Assembly (NCBI GenBank): GCA_027459785.1
Contig: DAIDGU010000053.1
Location: 1-64,000, forward strand
Length of the DNA stretch: 64,000 nt
Direction: 5' to 3'
Source of the DNA: Ktedonobacteria bacterium
Lineage (GTDB): Bacteria; Chloroflexota; Ktedonobacteria; Ktedonobacterales; JACDGC01
Shown: positions 53,349 to 63,217 of the stretch, in pieces
How the letters are laid out: every line of letters begins with the position of its first letter
Numbering within the stretch: position 1 is the first letter of the stretch
Position numbers and translations under genes: made by a program
The notes under the pieces: generated by a model
The model's input: the letters and a program-made list of their open reading frames with translations, nothing else
What the model was told of the DNA's origin: nothing
Database searches by the model: none

Positions 53349-54836
53349 ATGACAGCGATCGTATCGAGCTTTGCTGGCGCGCCTCAGGCGCTGCCCTGGT
53401 ACCGCGTGGTGCCGCCCTTTGCGTGGCTCACTCAACCGAAGAAACCCCGCCGTCTGCGTCCAGCAGGCCATTCCGCCTGGGTGGAAGCGATGCACCAACC
53501 AGTGCTTTTTGCCATCTCACTCGCCTTCACCAGTGCCGGGTTATATACCTTGGCCAAAGATTACGTAGCCAAAGCGTTCACCTCGATCGGTGCCGGCGAT
53601 TACGGGCAGATTATTCCCGTCATCCTGGCGCTGTTCGTCATCGTTATCACCGGCGCCTCCATCGAGATCGCATTTCTTACGGCGGCCAGCCGCTTACGCA
53701 TGCACCTGTTGCGTAAAGAATGGGGCTGGACGACGGTATCCGCAGCGATGTTATTGGTGACGGTCTGCGTTGAAGGTCTGACCTGTAGCTACATGTTTTA
53801 TCTCATCGAGGCACCCAAATTAAGCGCCGGGTTTGCCCTGTTCATGCAAAACGTGCCGACGCTGCTGTTCTTTGTACGCGCCTTCGCCGGCCTGGTCTGC
53901 GCCGCGTACTTGATCATCGGTGTACTCCCTTTCGTCATTCGCCCCGATGATGTGCGGCGTGAGATGGCCGCCGAGGCAGGGGCCGCGAAGGTCGCCATCA
54001 TTCAACGCTTGTTGCATGTCATAAACGACTTGAGTGTGTGGCAGATGCTGGCGATCTACGAACCAGTTGCGGCGATCTTCCGCGACAACGCAGGCTATAC
54101 CAGTGTGCAGGGCGCAAATCGCCTGGCCTTGGCCGCTCTGGGCGAAGTGAAGCAGCAATTTATTGCAAAGGGAGCGTGGAAACCGGAGTTCGAGGCCTTG
54201 CTCGCACCGGTGGAGAAGGCCCACGAGAGCAATGCGGGGATGGAACTGGAGCGCTATGATCAGCAGACGCATGCAGCCCTCACCCGTTTGCAGGAGCGCC
54301 TGCAAGCTGTAGTGGAAGCGCAAGGCCAGCCGCCTGGTCGGGAGAGCATAGACCGCTTCGCGCGTCTTGAGGGCGAGCTTCAGGCGCTTCGCGATCAGGT
54401 GGTAGCCCTGCCCGCACCCGCCGCGAGCGTTGCGCCTGATAGCAACACGCTGCTCAATGAATGGGGGCAGCGCCTAACGCTTGAGTTTGGCGAGCGGTTC
54501 GCCGGGCTAGAGGAGCAGATCGCGGCCATCGTGCAGGGGCAAGATGCGGCTGACACCAATAGCCCTGATTTCGCGAACAGCACGGCAGCCGGAGTACGCC
54601 AGCCAGGTGTGAAGGCTCTCCCTAAACCGGGAACGAAGAGGTTTAACAACCTGGTCTATACCACTGCGCAGCTCTTGCTTGGCGACGAGCGGATGTCCAT
54701 CTTCAATATCGCTCAGGAATTGCAGGTCGATCCGCGGATGGTGCAGGATGCCATCGCTGCACTCAAACAGGAGCGCATCAGTCGCCTCAAGCCAGGTAAG
54801 GAACTCGACCCCGACCCCGTTCTCGACATCCTGTAG
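53349..54836 (+). CDS. Polytopic membrane protein with C-terminal winged helix, upstream of the par locus
   Basis: 495 residues. About four hydrophobic segments lie within residues 50-200 (HQPVLFAISLAFTSAGLYTL; IIPVILALFVIVITGASIEI; AAMLLVTVCVEGLTCSYMFY; TLLFFVRAFAGLVCAAYLII). A soluble helical region with probable coiled coil follows (about 275-350: THAALTRLQERLQAVVEAQG), and the end carries a winged helix-like DNA-binding segment (LGDERMSIFNIAQELQVDPR, then MVQDAIAALKQERI). A membrane anchor joined to a DNA-binding domain, directly before a centromere-like repeat and ParA, suggests a role in membrane-linked partition or control of it. Family not recognised. Confidence 0.6.
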   Translation: MTAIVSSFAGAPQALPWYRVVPPFAWLTQPKKPRRLRPAGHSAWVEAMHQPVLFAISLAFTSAGLYTLAKDYVAKAFTSIGAGDYGQIIPVILALFVIVITGASIEIAFLTAASRLRMHLLRKEWGWTTVSAAMLLVTVCVEGLTCSYMFYLIEAPKLSAGFALFMQNVPTLLFFVRAFAGLVCAAYLIIGVLPFVIRPDDVRREMAAEAGAAKVAIIQRLLHVINDLSVWQMLAIYEPVAAIFRDNAGYTSVQGANRLALAALGEVKQQFIAKGAWKPEFEALLAPVEKAHESNAGMELERYDQQTHAALTRLQERLQAVVEAQGQPPGRESIDRFARLEGELQALRDQVVALPAPAASVAPDSNTLLNEWGQRLTLEFGERFAGLEEQIAAIVQGQDAADTNSPDFANSTAAGVRQPGVKALPKPGTKRFNNLVYTTAQLLLGDERMSIFNIAQELQVDPRMVQDAIAALKQERISRLKPGKELDPDPVLDIL

Positions 54837-54846
54837 CGGTAGACTT

Positions 54847-54969
54847 TTCCACGCGCGTGGAACATCCGCCGTTGCGTGGAACATCCGCCGTTGCGTGGAA
54901 AGCACCGTTTTTCTACATGCGTGGAAACATCGGAATTTCGTGGAAAACACATTTTCCACGCGCGTGGAA
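54847..54969. repeat. Centromere-like repeat cluster (parS/operator candidate)
   Basis: Two perfect palindromes TTCCACGCGCGTGGAA (54847-54862 and 54954-54969) enclose four half-sites (GCGTGGAA at 54874, 54893 and 54919; CGTGGAA at 54939). Several half-sites are followed by CATC. The cluster lies immediately before parA and between the two flanking genes' coding ends, the usual place for a plasmid centromere or par operator. Confidence 0.75.
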
Positions 54970-55018
54970 ACATCCACATCTCGTAGAGCAATCCACACAA
55001 CCCACAGAGGAGTGAGTC

Positions 55019-55840
55019 ATGCCTAAAGTTATCTCACCTGCGAATAGCAAGGGCGGGGTCGCCAAGACGACCTCATCGGTCAATCTCGGCCACGAGTTGG
55101 CCTGTTGCGGCAAGAAAGTACTCATCATCGATGGCGACTCCCAGCGATCGGCAACGAAGAATCTGGGGATTGAACCACGGCCTGGCCAGGCGACCATTTA
55201 TGCCGTTATCACCGAACCATCCTTGGGTATCAAGCGTGCAGTTGTTGCATACACCGGTACCCCACGCTATCCGGTGCAGTATCCGCCGGGGGGGCGGCTT
55301 GATGTCATCCCTGGCGCGAAGCAGATCACCGAAGCGCCGACTGCCTTCGACAAGAGTCGTGATCGCCAGCCGGTTCCCACGTTCAACCATGTGTTGCCCT
55401 ATATCATTGAGCACTTCTGTGGCGAGTATGACTACGTGATCATCGACCCCAGTCCCTCCCAAGACCGGGTAAATGCGGCCATCATTTACGCGGCGGATGC
55501 CATCATTGCACCCGTGGCCGCAGAGCCAATGGCAATGGATGGCGTGCAGGAATTGCTCGAAAGCCTGCTGGAGATGAATGCGGCCCGCGATGGCTTACGT
55601 TTAGCGGGACAAACCAAGCTGGCAGGGCTGCTGATTGCCAAAGTGTATCCGGATCAGATGAAGCTCGTCGCCAGCCTCCAACAAGCTCTGGATGGCGCAC
55701 ACATCGCGCATTTCGGCCCAACCTATATCCCCTACACGACGGCAGGGTGGGAATCAACGGGTGAGCGAGTGCCTATCGCGATCTATGCCCCCGACGATGC
55801 GGCTGCGCAGGCATATCGTATCGTCACGCAAGCTTTGTAG
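55019..55840 (+). CDS. parA: ParA-type partition ATPase
   Basis: 273 residues with a GAGGAG ribosome binding site. It has the deviant Walker A KGGVAKTT (residues 11-18), LIIDGDSQRSATKN (Walker A') and DYVIIDPSPSQDRVN (Walker B). The protein lacks an N-terminal DNA-binding domain, as in the small type Ib/MinD-like ParA proteins. It would move replicon copies apart together with the ParB-like protein encoded 61 bases downstream. Transcription probably starts within or before the repeat cluster, allowing autoregulation. Confidence 0.88.
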   Translation: MPKVISPANSKGGVAKTTSSVNLGHELACCGKKVLIIDGDSQRSATKNLGIEPRPGQATIYAVITEPSLGIKRAVVAYTGTPRYPVQYPPGGRLDVIPGAKQITEAPTAFDKSRDRQPVPTFNHVLPYIIEHFCGEYDYVIIDPSPSQDRVNAAIIYAADAIIAPVAAEPMAMDGVQELLESLLEMNAARDGLRLAGQTKLAGLLIAKVYPDQMKLVASLQQALDGAHIAHFGPTYIPYTTAGWESTGERVPIAIYAPDDAAAQAYRIVTQAL

Positions 55841-55901
55841 TGTTCAGGGAGGAAGATTTTCACTTTCTCTCAATCAGTTGCAAAAGGAAGGATCGATCAA
55901 C

Positions 55902-57182
55902 GTGGCGCAAGAGCAAGAACAGACAGGACTCAGCCGTATCTTGGGGGGATTTGCCCGGTTTGCCAGTGGGGTTGAGGCCCAACCGGCTGCGATCGTCGAA
56001 GCGCACCATGTCGTGTCTCAGGGAGCCGTTGAAGTTCACGTGCCGCATATCAACGGCGAACTGCCCGGCGAAATCGCCGGAGTAGATTTTTGGATACCCC
56101 TGATCCAGTTACAACTCGCCCCGTCGGATGATCTGCTGAATTCACGGTATGACCCGCAAGAGGATCCTGAATTCGAGCAATATGCGGCGGCCATCACTGC
56201 CCTCGGCGAACACATTCCTTCGCTGCCGGTCATCCCTGCCAACCGTGATGTGACCTTGCCCGATGGAACCAAGAAGCCCCTGTACTTGGTATATGATCAG
56301 CCCTACGTCTACTATGCGTTGATCCACCTCAAACGGATACGGGCCAAAGTGCATGTGCCGTCGGTACCTCATCCAGGGGCGATCTTACTTAAGGCGATGG
56401 GCCGTGAGGGCCAGTTGCGCCGCGAGCCGTCGATTCTGGAGATCTGCCGTGCGGCGCGCCGGCTGAAAGAGTTTTATGGCTACACCGTCGAGGAGATCGC
56501 TGAGCAGCAGGCGGCCAATCGTGAGGACCGGACTCGTCCATCAGCCCAACAGGTCTACAACCAGATTAATGTCGCCGGGCTACCTGAAAATGTGCAGGAC
56601 ATGCTGCATCGAAAGCAAATCCTCTGGACGCATGCACGCGATCTCGCTGAAGCCTTCCTGGGCGATGATCGCCTCTGTTTACTGTGTGCGACACTGGCAA
56701 GCCAAGGCCGACGCATGACGGTAGAAGAGTTTGCGTTCGTCCTCAAACGCCTGAAAGCCAAGTTGAGTCGCCTGGACGTGGATGAGAGTGGTGTGGTCCA
56801 TGAAGTGCGCACAGATCAAGCGTTGAAACTGGTAACGGCTCCGGATGGGAAGGGGGCCAGCCGTGTTCCAGATACCGTCACCTATGATCGCACGATGGTT
56901 GCACGTCCAGCATTGATTCAGCGCGAAGCCACGCGCTTTACGATCGTGGTTGTCCCCGCCGACAAACCAGAACAGGTGGCAATCGCTCCTGGCTCCTTCA
57001 AGGAGCTGCGGGAGTGGCTTGATGGGCGGAATAATAATACCCCTGTGCGCGAAACGGAAGCCGTTCTCCTGGGGTTCCTCCAAGCGATTCGCCAAAGTGC
57101 TCGTGTCACTGGGCTGCTCAATGGGCAGGGAACGCTGTCCCCCCAGATCGACGCGATGGCCAGCGAAAAAATCGGCTCATAG
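55902..57182 (+). CDS. parB: ParB-like partition protein
   Basis: 426 residues from the GTG at 55902 (AAGGAAGGA upstream); the open frame is longer but only overlaps parA. Residues about 60-140 resemble the ParB N-terminal domain without the classical G-H-R-R box. Residues 165-250 hold a ParB-like helix-turn-helix (ILEICRAARRLKEFYGYTVE then EIAEQQAANRE, and SAQQVYNQINVAGLPENVQD). The C-terminal 150 residues have an unrecognised domain. It would bind the TTCCACGCGCGTGGAA/CGTGGAA cluster. The family assignment is supported by context with parA. Confidence 0.72.
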   Translation: MAQEQEQTGLSRILGGFARFASGVEAQPAAIVEAHHVVSQGAVEVHVPHINGELPGEIAGVDFWIPLIQLQLAPSDDLLNSRYDPQEDPEFEQYAAAITALGEHIPSLPVIPANRDVTLPDGTKKPLYLVYDQPYVYYALIHLKRIRAKVHVPSVPHPGAILLKAMGREGQLRREPSILEICRAARRLKEFYGYTVEEIAEQQAANREDRTRPSAQQVYNQINVAGLPENVQDMLHRKQILWTHARDLAEAFLGDDRLCLLCATLASQGRRMTVEEFAFVLKRLKAKLSRLDVDESGVVHEVRTDQALKLVTAPDGKGASRVPDTVTYDRTMVARPALIQREATRFTIVVVPADKPEQVAIAPGSFKELREWLDGRNNNTPVRETEAVLLGFLQAIRQSARVTGLLNGQGTLSPQIDAMASEKIGS

Positions 57183-57739
57183 GGAAGCTACCTTTCGTTG
57201 GAAAGGAGTGGGACGAGACCGACCCCATATGTGTCCATACCACGTCTGTGCCGGCATGGCTCCAGCAGCCACCCCTTCATGCGCTAACTGCACCACCAGG
57301 GCATCGGCGTGGTCATTCCCCGCAAACAGAATACGCGCCGGCGTGGCCCGTTCGGCAAGACAGCGCATCGGGAACGCCAGCGCATCGAACCGCGCTGCAA
57401 TCGACCCAAGCAGGTGCGCCGCATCACCACCCGTGATGAATAGCTGGCATATGATTATCTAGCGATGCTCACCATCAAATGCATGGTGATCTGACCACTA
57501 CCTCCCACGTCTGCATAGTGATTGGTGGTAACGTGAACGCGTGCTGACCTCCACAATAATAAAGTTGAGTTCGAGAAGTGCTGTAAATTAGCCAAGAAAA
57601 GAGAGGTTTGCCCTAGTTGGTAGGCTGGTAGTAATTACTGCTCACCGAGGCGAGCAGCATCTGACGCTGGATGACCAGCTATTTATATCCCGGCAGTCGA
57701 ACCTAACGCATCCCTTCCGCCCACTCCCCGGAGGTTTTC
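57183..57739. other. Intergenic region with possible gene remnant
   Basis: About 560 bases after parB. On the minus strand 57177-57462 stays open and reads like protein (LFITGGDAAHLLGSIAARFD and ATPARILFAGNDHADAL) but has no start codon at its upstream end and no ribosome binding site, so it may be the tail of a lost gene. I see no complete gene. Confidence 0.35.
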
Positions 57740-57784
57740 TTGATCTCTCGCGGTGTGTCGTCTATAATGTAGTCATTACTACAT
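57740..57784 (+). promoter_or_regulatory. Promoter and ArsR-type operator of the metal-efflux operon
   Basis: -35 TTGATC (57740-57745), 17-base spacer, -10 TATAAT (57763-57768). The inverted repeat ATGTAGT-N4-ACTACAT (57767-57784) overlaps the -10 and the start point, the usual position for an ArsR/SmtB repressor. Confidence 0.8.
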
Positions 57785-57805
57785 CTCTACAGGAGGAGAT
57801 CCCTC

Positions 57806-58225
57806 ATGGCTGATCTGCTTCCGGTTGCCTGTCCTACCCCGTGTGCTGAGCATGACCGCGTGGTGCAGGCCCGTGCGCACGTCTTCGATGACACGGTGTA
57901 TGTCCACCTCGCAGAGCTTTTTCGCGCGCTGAGCGATGCCACACGTGCCAAGATGGTGCTCTGTTTGTTGCATCAAGATCTTTGCACCTGCGATCTCGCC
58001 GACCTCACGGGGATTTCCGAATCGGCGGTCAGCCAGCATTTACGCATCCTGCGTGCGTTAAGGTTGATCAAGAGTCGTCGCCAGGGCCAGCTCGTCTTTC
58101 ATTCCCTCGATGATGCCCATATCGCCATCCTGACCCAAGTCGGGCTGAGCCATGTGCGCGATGGCGATGCCGATCATCCAGCTATGGAGCAGTTGTTGCG
58201 GCAGTTCACGCAGGGGAGACAGTGA
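57806..58225 (+). CDS. ArsR/SmtB-family metal-responsive repressor (CadC-like)
   Basis: 139 residues with an AGGAGG ribosome binding site. The winged helix includes ELFRALSDATRAKMVLCLLH, the metal-box DLCTCDLADLTG (CxC in helix alpha-3) and SESAVSQHLRILRALRLIKS. The N-terminal Cys9/Cys13 pair (VACPTPCAEH) with the CTC motif is the CadC/CmtR-type thiolate site for Cd, Pb or Zn. It would repress its own operon through the palindrome at 57767-57784. The stop codon lies just before the efflux gene. Confidence 0.85.
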   Translation: MADLLPVACPTPCAEHDRVVQARAHVFDDTVYVHLAELFRALSDATRAKMVLCLLHQDLCTCDLADLTGISESAVSQHLRILRALRLIKSRRQGQLVFHSLDDAHIAILTQVGLSHVRDGDADHPAMEQLLRQFTQGRQ

Positions 58226-58227
58226 CC

Positions 58228-59201
<974 letters not shown>

Positions 59202-59205
<4 letters not shown>

Positions 59206-59873
59206 ACGTTTCCGTACCCGCATCCCCCTCACCTCGTTCGGTATGGGCGGGTGTTCAGCTTGAACGAATCACGGTTGGCTGGATGACGCTAGAGGCGGTG
59301 GTTGCGTTCGGTGCGGGGCTGGTTGCCCACAGTCTGTTGCTCACCGCCTTCGGGCTGGACAGCGTCATCGAACTGATCTCTGGTGGCGTCCTCCTCTGGC
59401 GCCTCACGCTGCAAGCGAATGGCGCATGCCTGACACGAGTGGAAGTGGCGGAACGGCGTGCCGCCTGGGTCGTTGCCGGTGCGCTCGGCCTGCTGTGCCT
59501 CTACATCCTAGTCAGCTCTGGGGTGGGCCTCGTACGCCATACCCACCCGGCCACCTCCATTCCCGGCATCGCGCTGGCACTGCTGGCGGTAGTCGGCATG
59601 CCGCTGTTGGCCTGGCGCAAGCGGGTGCTGGCGCGGCAACTCAACAGTGCGGCGTTGCGCGGCGATGCGGCATGTTCGCTTACCTGTGCCTATATGGCCG
59701 CCGCATTGCTGATCGGATTGCTCCTGACCGGTCTGTTCAGCTGGTGGTGGGCTGACAGTCTAGGTGCGCTGGCGTTGCTGCTCTTTCTTGTGCCGGAAGC
59801 TCGTGAAGCGCTGGCAGGCGCGCGCGCAGGCAAGGCTGCCTGCGCCTGCGGCGAGGATGATTGTACGGATTGA
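59202..59873 (+). CDS. Second cation-efflux membrane protein (short CDF-like)
   Basis: 223 residues, about six hydrophobic segments. FGLDSVIELISGGVLLWRL and LRGDAACSLTCAYMAAALLI are CDF transmembrane-2 and -5-like segments with the acidic residues in place; the C-terminal cytoplasmic domain is absent. It ends with a short cysteine tail (ACACGEDDCTD), perhaps metal-binding. It overlaps the preceding efflux gene's stop and probably works with it or as an independent transporter. The stop codon abuts the IS605-like relic. Confidence 0.75.
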
Positions 59874-59915
59874 CATCCTCCCCACGCCTACAATGCGGGG
59901 GATGCCAGGGATTGT
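59872..59915 (-). mobile_element. Solo right-end relic of an IS200/IS605-family element
   Basis: On the minus strand the sequence reads GGCATCCCCCGCATTGTAGG then CGTGGGGAGGATGTCAA. This matches in layout the right end of the intact element at 21.9 kb (CCCC...GG.ATGGGGAGTGTCAA): a short GC hairpin followed by GTCAA. No transposase gene is attached. It begins at the stop codon of the efflux gene. Confidence 0.5.
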
Positions 59916-59939
59916 TCCACCCACCTGATGTTAGCTGTC

Positions 59940-60235
59940 TGCAAGAAAGTGGCACGGAACTCGATCCAGCGGCGTACCTCATCGTGACCTCTTCAGGCAA
60001 GCGCATCACCTATGATTACCTGATTGTGGCGCTGGGCATGCAGATCGACGGGAATCGCATCGAAGGTCTGGAAGGCACCGTGAGGCACAAAGGAAGGCGT
60101 CTATTGCAACCTCGACACACAGACCAAGGCGCTCGTCCACTACGTAATGCTCCATGTCACGCCAATGAGTGCGCCTGATGTCGTCAAATCCAGTCCGCTG
60201 CCCCAGCCCGATGGTCGATGGAAGCGATGCCGGCT
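59940..60235 (+). pseudogene. Decayed sulfide:quinone oxidoreductase fragment
   Basis: Two pieces of the SQR sequence are visible in different frames: ELDPAAYLIVTSSGKRITYD, YLIVALGMQIDGNRIEGLEG (FAD/Rossmann region) and, after a frame change near 60085, KEGVYCNLDTQTKALVHYV joined directly to MLHVTPMSAPDVVKSSPLP. In intact SQR these two blocks are separated by a longer segment, so there is an internal deletion as well. N and C termini are missing. It lies between the IS relic and the complex I genes. Confidence 0.6.
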
Positions 60236-60251
60236 CCTTTGCATCAGCATA

Positions 60252-61703
60252 TTAGGGCATCGGCATCATGCCCAGGAGGGTGGCGGCATGTTGGGCAAAA
60301 AGGATGAACGGCTGAGGGAAAATGCCCGTCACCAGTGCGCCCAGGCCCAGCACCAGCAACGCCAGCCGTAGCGCAGGGGGATCAGTGCCGACGAAGGGCG
60401 TCGTGCCAGGCTTGAGGTAGAGTGCTTCGAGGATACGCGCATAGTAGAAGAGCGAGATGGCGACATTCGCGGCCATGATCGCCGCAAGCCAAAGCCAGCC
60501 CGCGCCCAGCGCCGCGCCGAAGAGCAACACCTTGCCCACAAAGCCGCTCAAAGGGGGAAAGCCCGCCAGCGAGAGCAAGCACAGCGCCAGCACCCCTGCG
60601 GCATAAGGCGCGCGCCACCCAGCGCCCGCCACGGCGCGCAGTGCGTCGCTGCCAACGCGCCGTTCCAGCGCGTCCACCCCCAGGAACGCGCCCAGATTCA
60701 TGAAGAGATAGATGATCAGATAGAGAAGCAACGCGGGGATGCCCAGATTGCTGCGTGGCGCGGCGGCGATGCCTACTAGCAGATAGCCGGCCTGACTGAT
60801 CGAGGAATAGGCCAGCAGGCGCTTCAGGCTGACCTGGCGCAGCGCCAGCAGGTTGCCAAGCGTCATGGTGAGGGCAGCGATCACCGCCAGGGCGACAGGC
60901 CAGCCATCCCGCCCATGCGGGAAAGCGACCAGCACCGTGCGTAGCAAGACGGCCAGCCCCGCTGCCTTCGGTCCCACCGCCAGATAGCCGGCGACGGGCG
61001 TGGGTGCGCCCTGATAGGTATCCGGTACCCAGAAGTGGAACGGCACAAGGGTGATCTTGTAGCCGTAGCCGGCCAATACCAGCGCCAGGGCCGCCAGCGC
61101 GATGATCGCTGGAGCGCCGGGCAGGTGCTGCGCCAGTTCTGGCAGCCGCAGCGTCCCCGTCAGCCCGAAAAGTAAGGTCATGCCATAGATCATCACCGCG
61201 CTGGACGCCGCCGAGAAGAGGAACAGCTTCAGTGCGCCCTCCATTGCCAGACGGCTCCCTTTCGCCAGGCCCACCAGCACATAGGAACCGACGGTAATGA
61301 GTTGGATGAAGAGCGCGATCAGGGCGAGATCTTGGCTGGCCGCCAGCCCCATGATCCCCAGGCAAATCAGCAAGAAGAGCGCCGGCACCGCTCCCGCGTG
61401 CGGCTGATCGCGGAAGAGGCTGGGGGTGGCGAGCAGCGCCAATGCGGTTGCCACCAGCGCGAAGAGCTTGAGCGCGACGGCGAGCGGATCAACAGCATAG
61501 GTGTCGTCGAAGACGGGCCGCGCCGGTTGCAGCGACAAAGCAACGCTGGCCCACGTGCTCAGCGCCAGCGCCAGGAGCGCCAGCCAGGTCGTGGTCGCGC
61601 GCCAGCGGGGCGGCAGGATCTCGCCCAGCGGCAGCAGCAGCAAGATCGCCCCGGCGACGATCAATTCCGGCGCGAGGGCCAGGGTCCATTGGAGTTCTTG
61701 CAT
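60252..61703 (-). CDS. nuoN: NADH-quinone oxidoreductase subunit N
   Basis: 483 residues, about 14 membrane helices, as usual for NuoN. The segments LKLFLFSAASSAVMIYGMTL, YKITLVPFHFWVPDTYQGAP and LLAYSSISQAGYLLVGIAAA are the conserved antiporter-like core, including the lysines and the buried His. It is the last gene of the L-M-N set, 10 bases after nuoM, consistent with the end of a complex I operon. It carries proton translocation in respiration. Confidence 0.93.
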   Translation of the reverse strand: MQELQWTLALAPELIVAGAILLLLPLGEILPPRWRATTTWLALLALALSTWASVALSLQPARPVFDDTYAVDPLAVALKLFALVATALALLATPSLFRDQPHAGAVPALFLLICLGIMGLAASQDLALIALFIQLITVGSYVLVGLAKGSRLAMEGALKLFLFSAASSAVMIYGMTLLFGLTGTLRLPELAQHLPGAPAIIALAALALVLAGYGYKITLVPFHFWVPDTYQGAPTPVAGYLAVGPKAAGLAVLLRTVLVAFPHGRDGWPVALAVIAALTMTLGNLLALRQVSLKRLLAYSSISQAGYLLVGIAAAPRSNLGIPALLLYLIIYLFMNLGAFLGVDALERRVGSDALRAVAGAGWRAPYAAGVLALCLLSLAGFPPLSGFVGKVLLFGAALGAGWLWLAAIMAANVAISLFYYARILEALYLKPGTTPFVGTDPPALRLALLVLGLGALVTGIFPQPFILFAQHAATLLGMMPMP

Positions 61704-61713
61704 CAGTGCCTCC

Positions 61714-63201
61714 CTAATGGACTATGAGCGGCCCCAGCAAGGGCGCATGGAGCGCGCCACCGATGGCCGTGGTCAGCGGGCCGGGGATGATGCCCAGCAG
61801 CACGATCAACACCACCAGCGGCACCATCGCCGCGATCTCATAAGCGCGTAGACGCGGCAGGTGTGCGAAGGCTGGCGGCGGTGCGCCATACAGCACGCGC
61901 TGGAGTACCCACAGGAACATCGCTGTCGTCACGAAGATCGCCACCAACATCGCGGCAGCGATGCCAGGGAATGCACCCACCGCGCCGAGGACGATCTGCA
62001 CCTCGGCGGCGAATTGTGCCAGCGCCGGCAGCCCCAGTGAAGCGAACACGAGCAGTGTGAAGATGCCCCCGTAAAGCGGCAACGCTGCCCAGATGCCGCC
62101 CAGACGCGCGATCTCGCGGGTGCCGGTGCGGTCGGCGAGGATGCCCACCGCCAGAAAGAGGCCGCCCGTCACCAGGCCATGCGCCACCATCTGATACATC
62201 GCGCCCACCGCGCCCGCCGTGCGGTCGGCGGGATTGGCGGCATAGGCCGCCACTGTTACCCCCAGCAAGACATACCCCATGTGATTGACACTGGTGAAGG
62301 CGACCAGCCGCTTGAGATCGGACTGCGCCATCGCCACCGCCGCGCCATAGATCGCCGAGACGACGGCGAGCACCGCCAGCGGCAGCGCCCAATAGTGGAA
62401 CGCGCCCGGCACGGTCGGCAGCGCCAGCCGCAAAAAGCCATAGCCGCCCATCTTCAGCAGCGCGCCGGCTAACATGATGCTGCCCGCCGTTGGTGCTTCC
62501 GTGTGGGCATCCGGCAACCAGGAGTGTAGCGGCACGATGGGCAATTTGATGGCGAAGCCCAGGAAGAAGCCGAGCAGCACCAGCGAAGGCACCAACCCTG
62601 CACCGGGGAACGGGTGCGCCGCGATGATCGCCGGCAAGTAGAACGTGTGTGGCTGCACGGCGAGATAGAGCGCGAGGATCGCCAGCAGCATCGCCAGGCT
62701 GCCCACCCGCGTATACAGGAAGAACTTCATCGCGGCCTCTTGCCGACGCTCGGCGTGACCCCAAACGCCGATGATGAAGTACATCGGCACCAGCGCCACC
62801 TCGAAGAACAGATAAAACAGCAACAGATCCACCGTGCTGAAATAGCCGTTCAGGCCGGTTTCCATCAGCAAAAAGAGGGCGAAGTAGGCGCGCGGGCGCT
62901 CGGCGTGAGGCCAGGAATAGAGCAGCGCCACGCAGGTCAGCAGCGTGGTGAGCAATACCAATGGCAATGCCAGGCCGTCCACGGCGAGCGTAAAATTCGC
63001 GCCGATCGCTGGAATCCACGGCACGGAGACGCGGAACTGCGCGCCGCCGCTGTGCCAGTTGAACTGCGCGGCCAGCACGACGGCCAGCGCCAGCGTGAGC
63101 AGGCTCGTCCCCACGCCAACCCAGCGCGCCGCCTTCGCCGGCAGGCACAGCAGCAGCAGCGCGCCGGCCAGTGGCACGAAGATCACCAAGGTCAACACCA
63201 T
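61714..63201 (-). CDS. nuoM: NADH-quinone oxidoreductase subunit M
   Basis: About 495 residues from the ATG at 63199-63201 (AGGGGG upstream). Conserved NuoM features: YFIIGVWGHAERRQEAAMKF, IKLPIVPLHSWLPDAHTEAP and LKRLVAFTSVNHMGYVLLGV. Around 14 transmembrane helices. It is a proton-pumping antiporter-like subunit. It is encoded 16 bases after nuoL and before nuoN, so the three are one operon. Confidence 0.95.
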   Translation of the reverse strand: MVLTLVIFVPLAGALLLLCLPAKAARWVGVGTSLLTLALAVVLAAQFNWHSGGAQFRVSVPWIPAIGANFTLAVDGLALPLVLLTTLLTCVALLYSWPHAERPRAYFALFLLMETGLNGYFSTVDLLLFYLFFEVALVPMYFIIGVWGHAERRQEAAMKFFLYTRVGSLAMLLAILALYLAVQPHTFYLPAIIAAHPFPGAGLVPSLVLLGFFLGFAIKLPIVPLHSWLPDAHTEAPTAGSIMLAGALLKMGGYGFLRLALPTVPGAFHYWALPLAVLAVVSAIYGAAVAMAQSDLKRLVAFTSVNHMGYVLLGVTVAAYAANPADRTAGAVGAMYQMVAHGLVTGGLFLAVGILADRTGTREIARLGGIWAALPLYGGIFTLLVFASLGLPALAQFAAEVQIVLGAVGAFPGIAAAMLVAIFVTTAMFLWVLQRVLYGAPPPAFAHLPRLRAYEIAAMVPLVVLIVLLGIIPGPLTTAIGGALHAPLLGPLIVH

Positions 63202-63217
63202 CACTCGATTCCCCCTC

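Noticed and set aside
57177-57462. Minus-strand open frame with protein-like sequence after parB
   Set aside because: No start codon at its upstream end and overlap with the parB stop; at best a remnant, so only mentioned in the intergenic entry.
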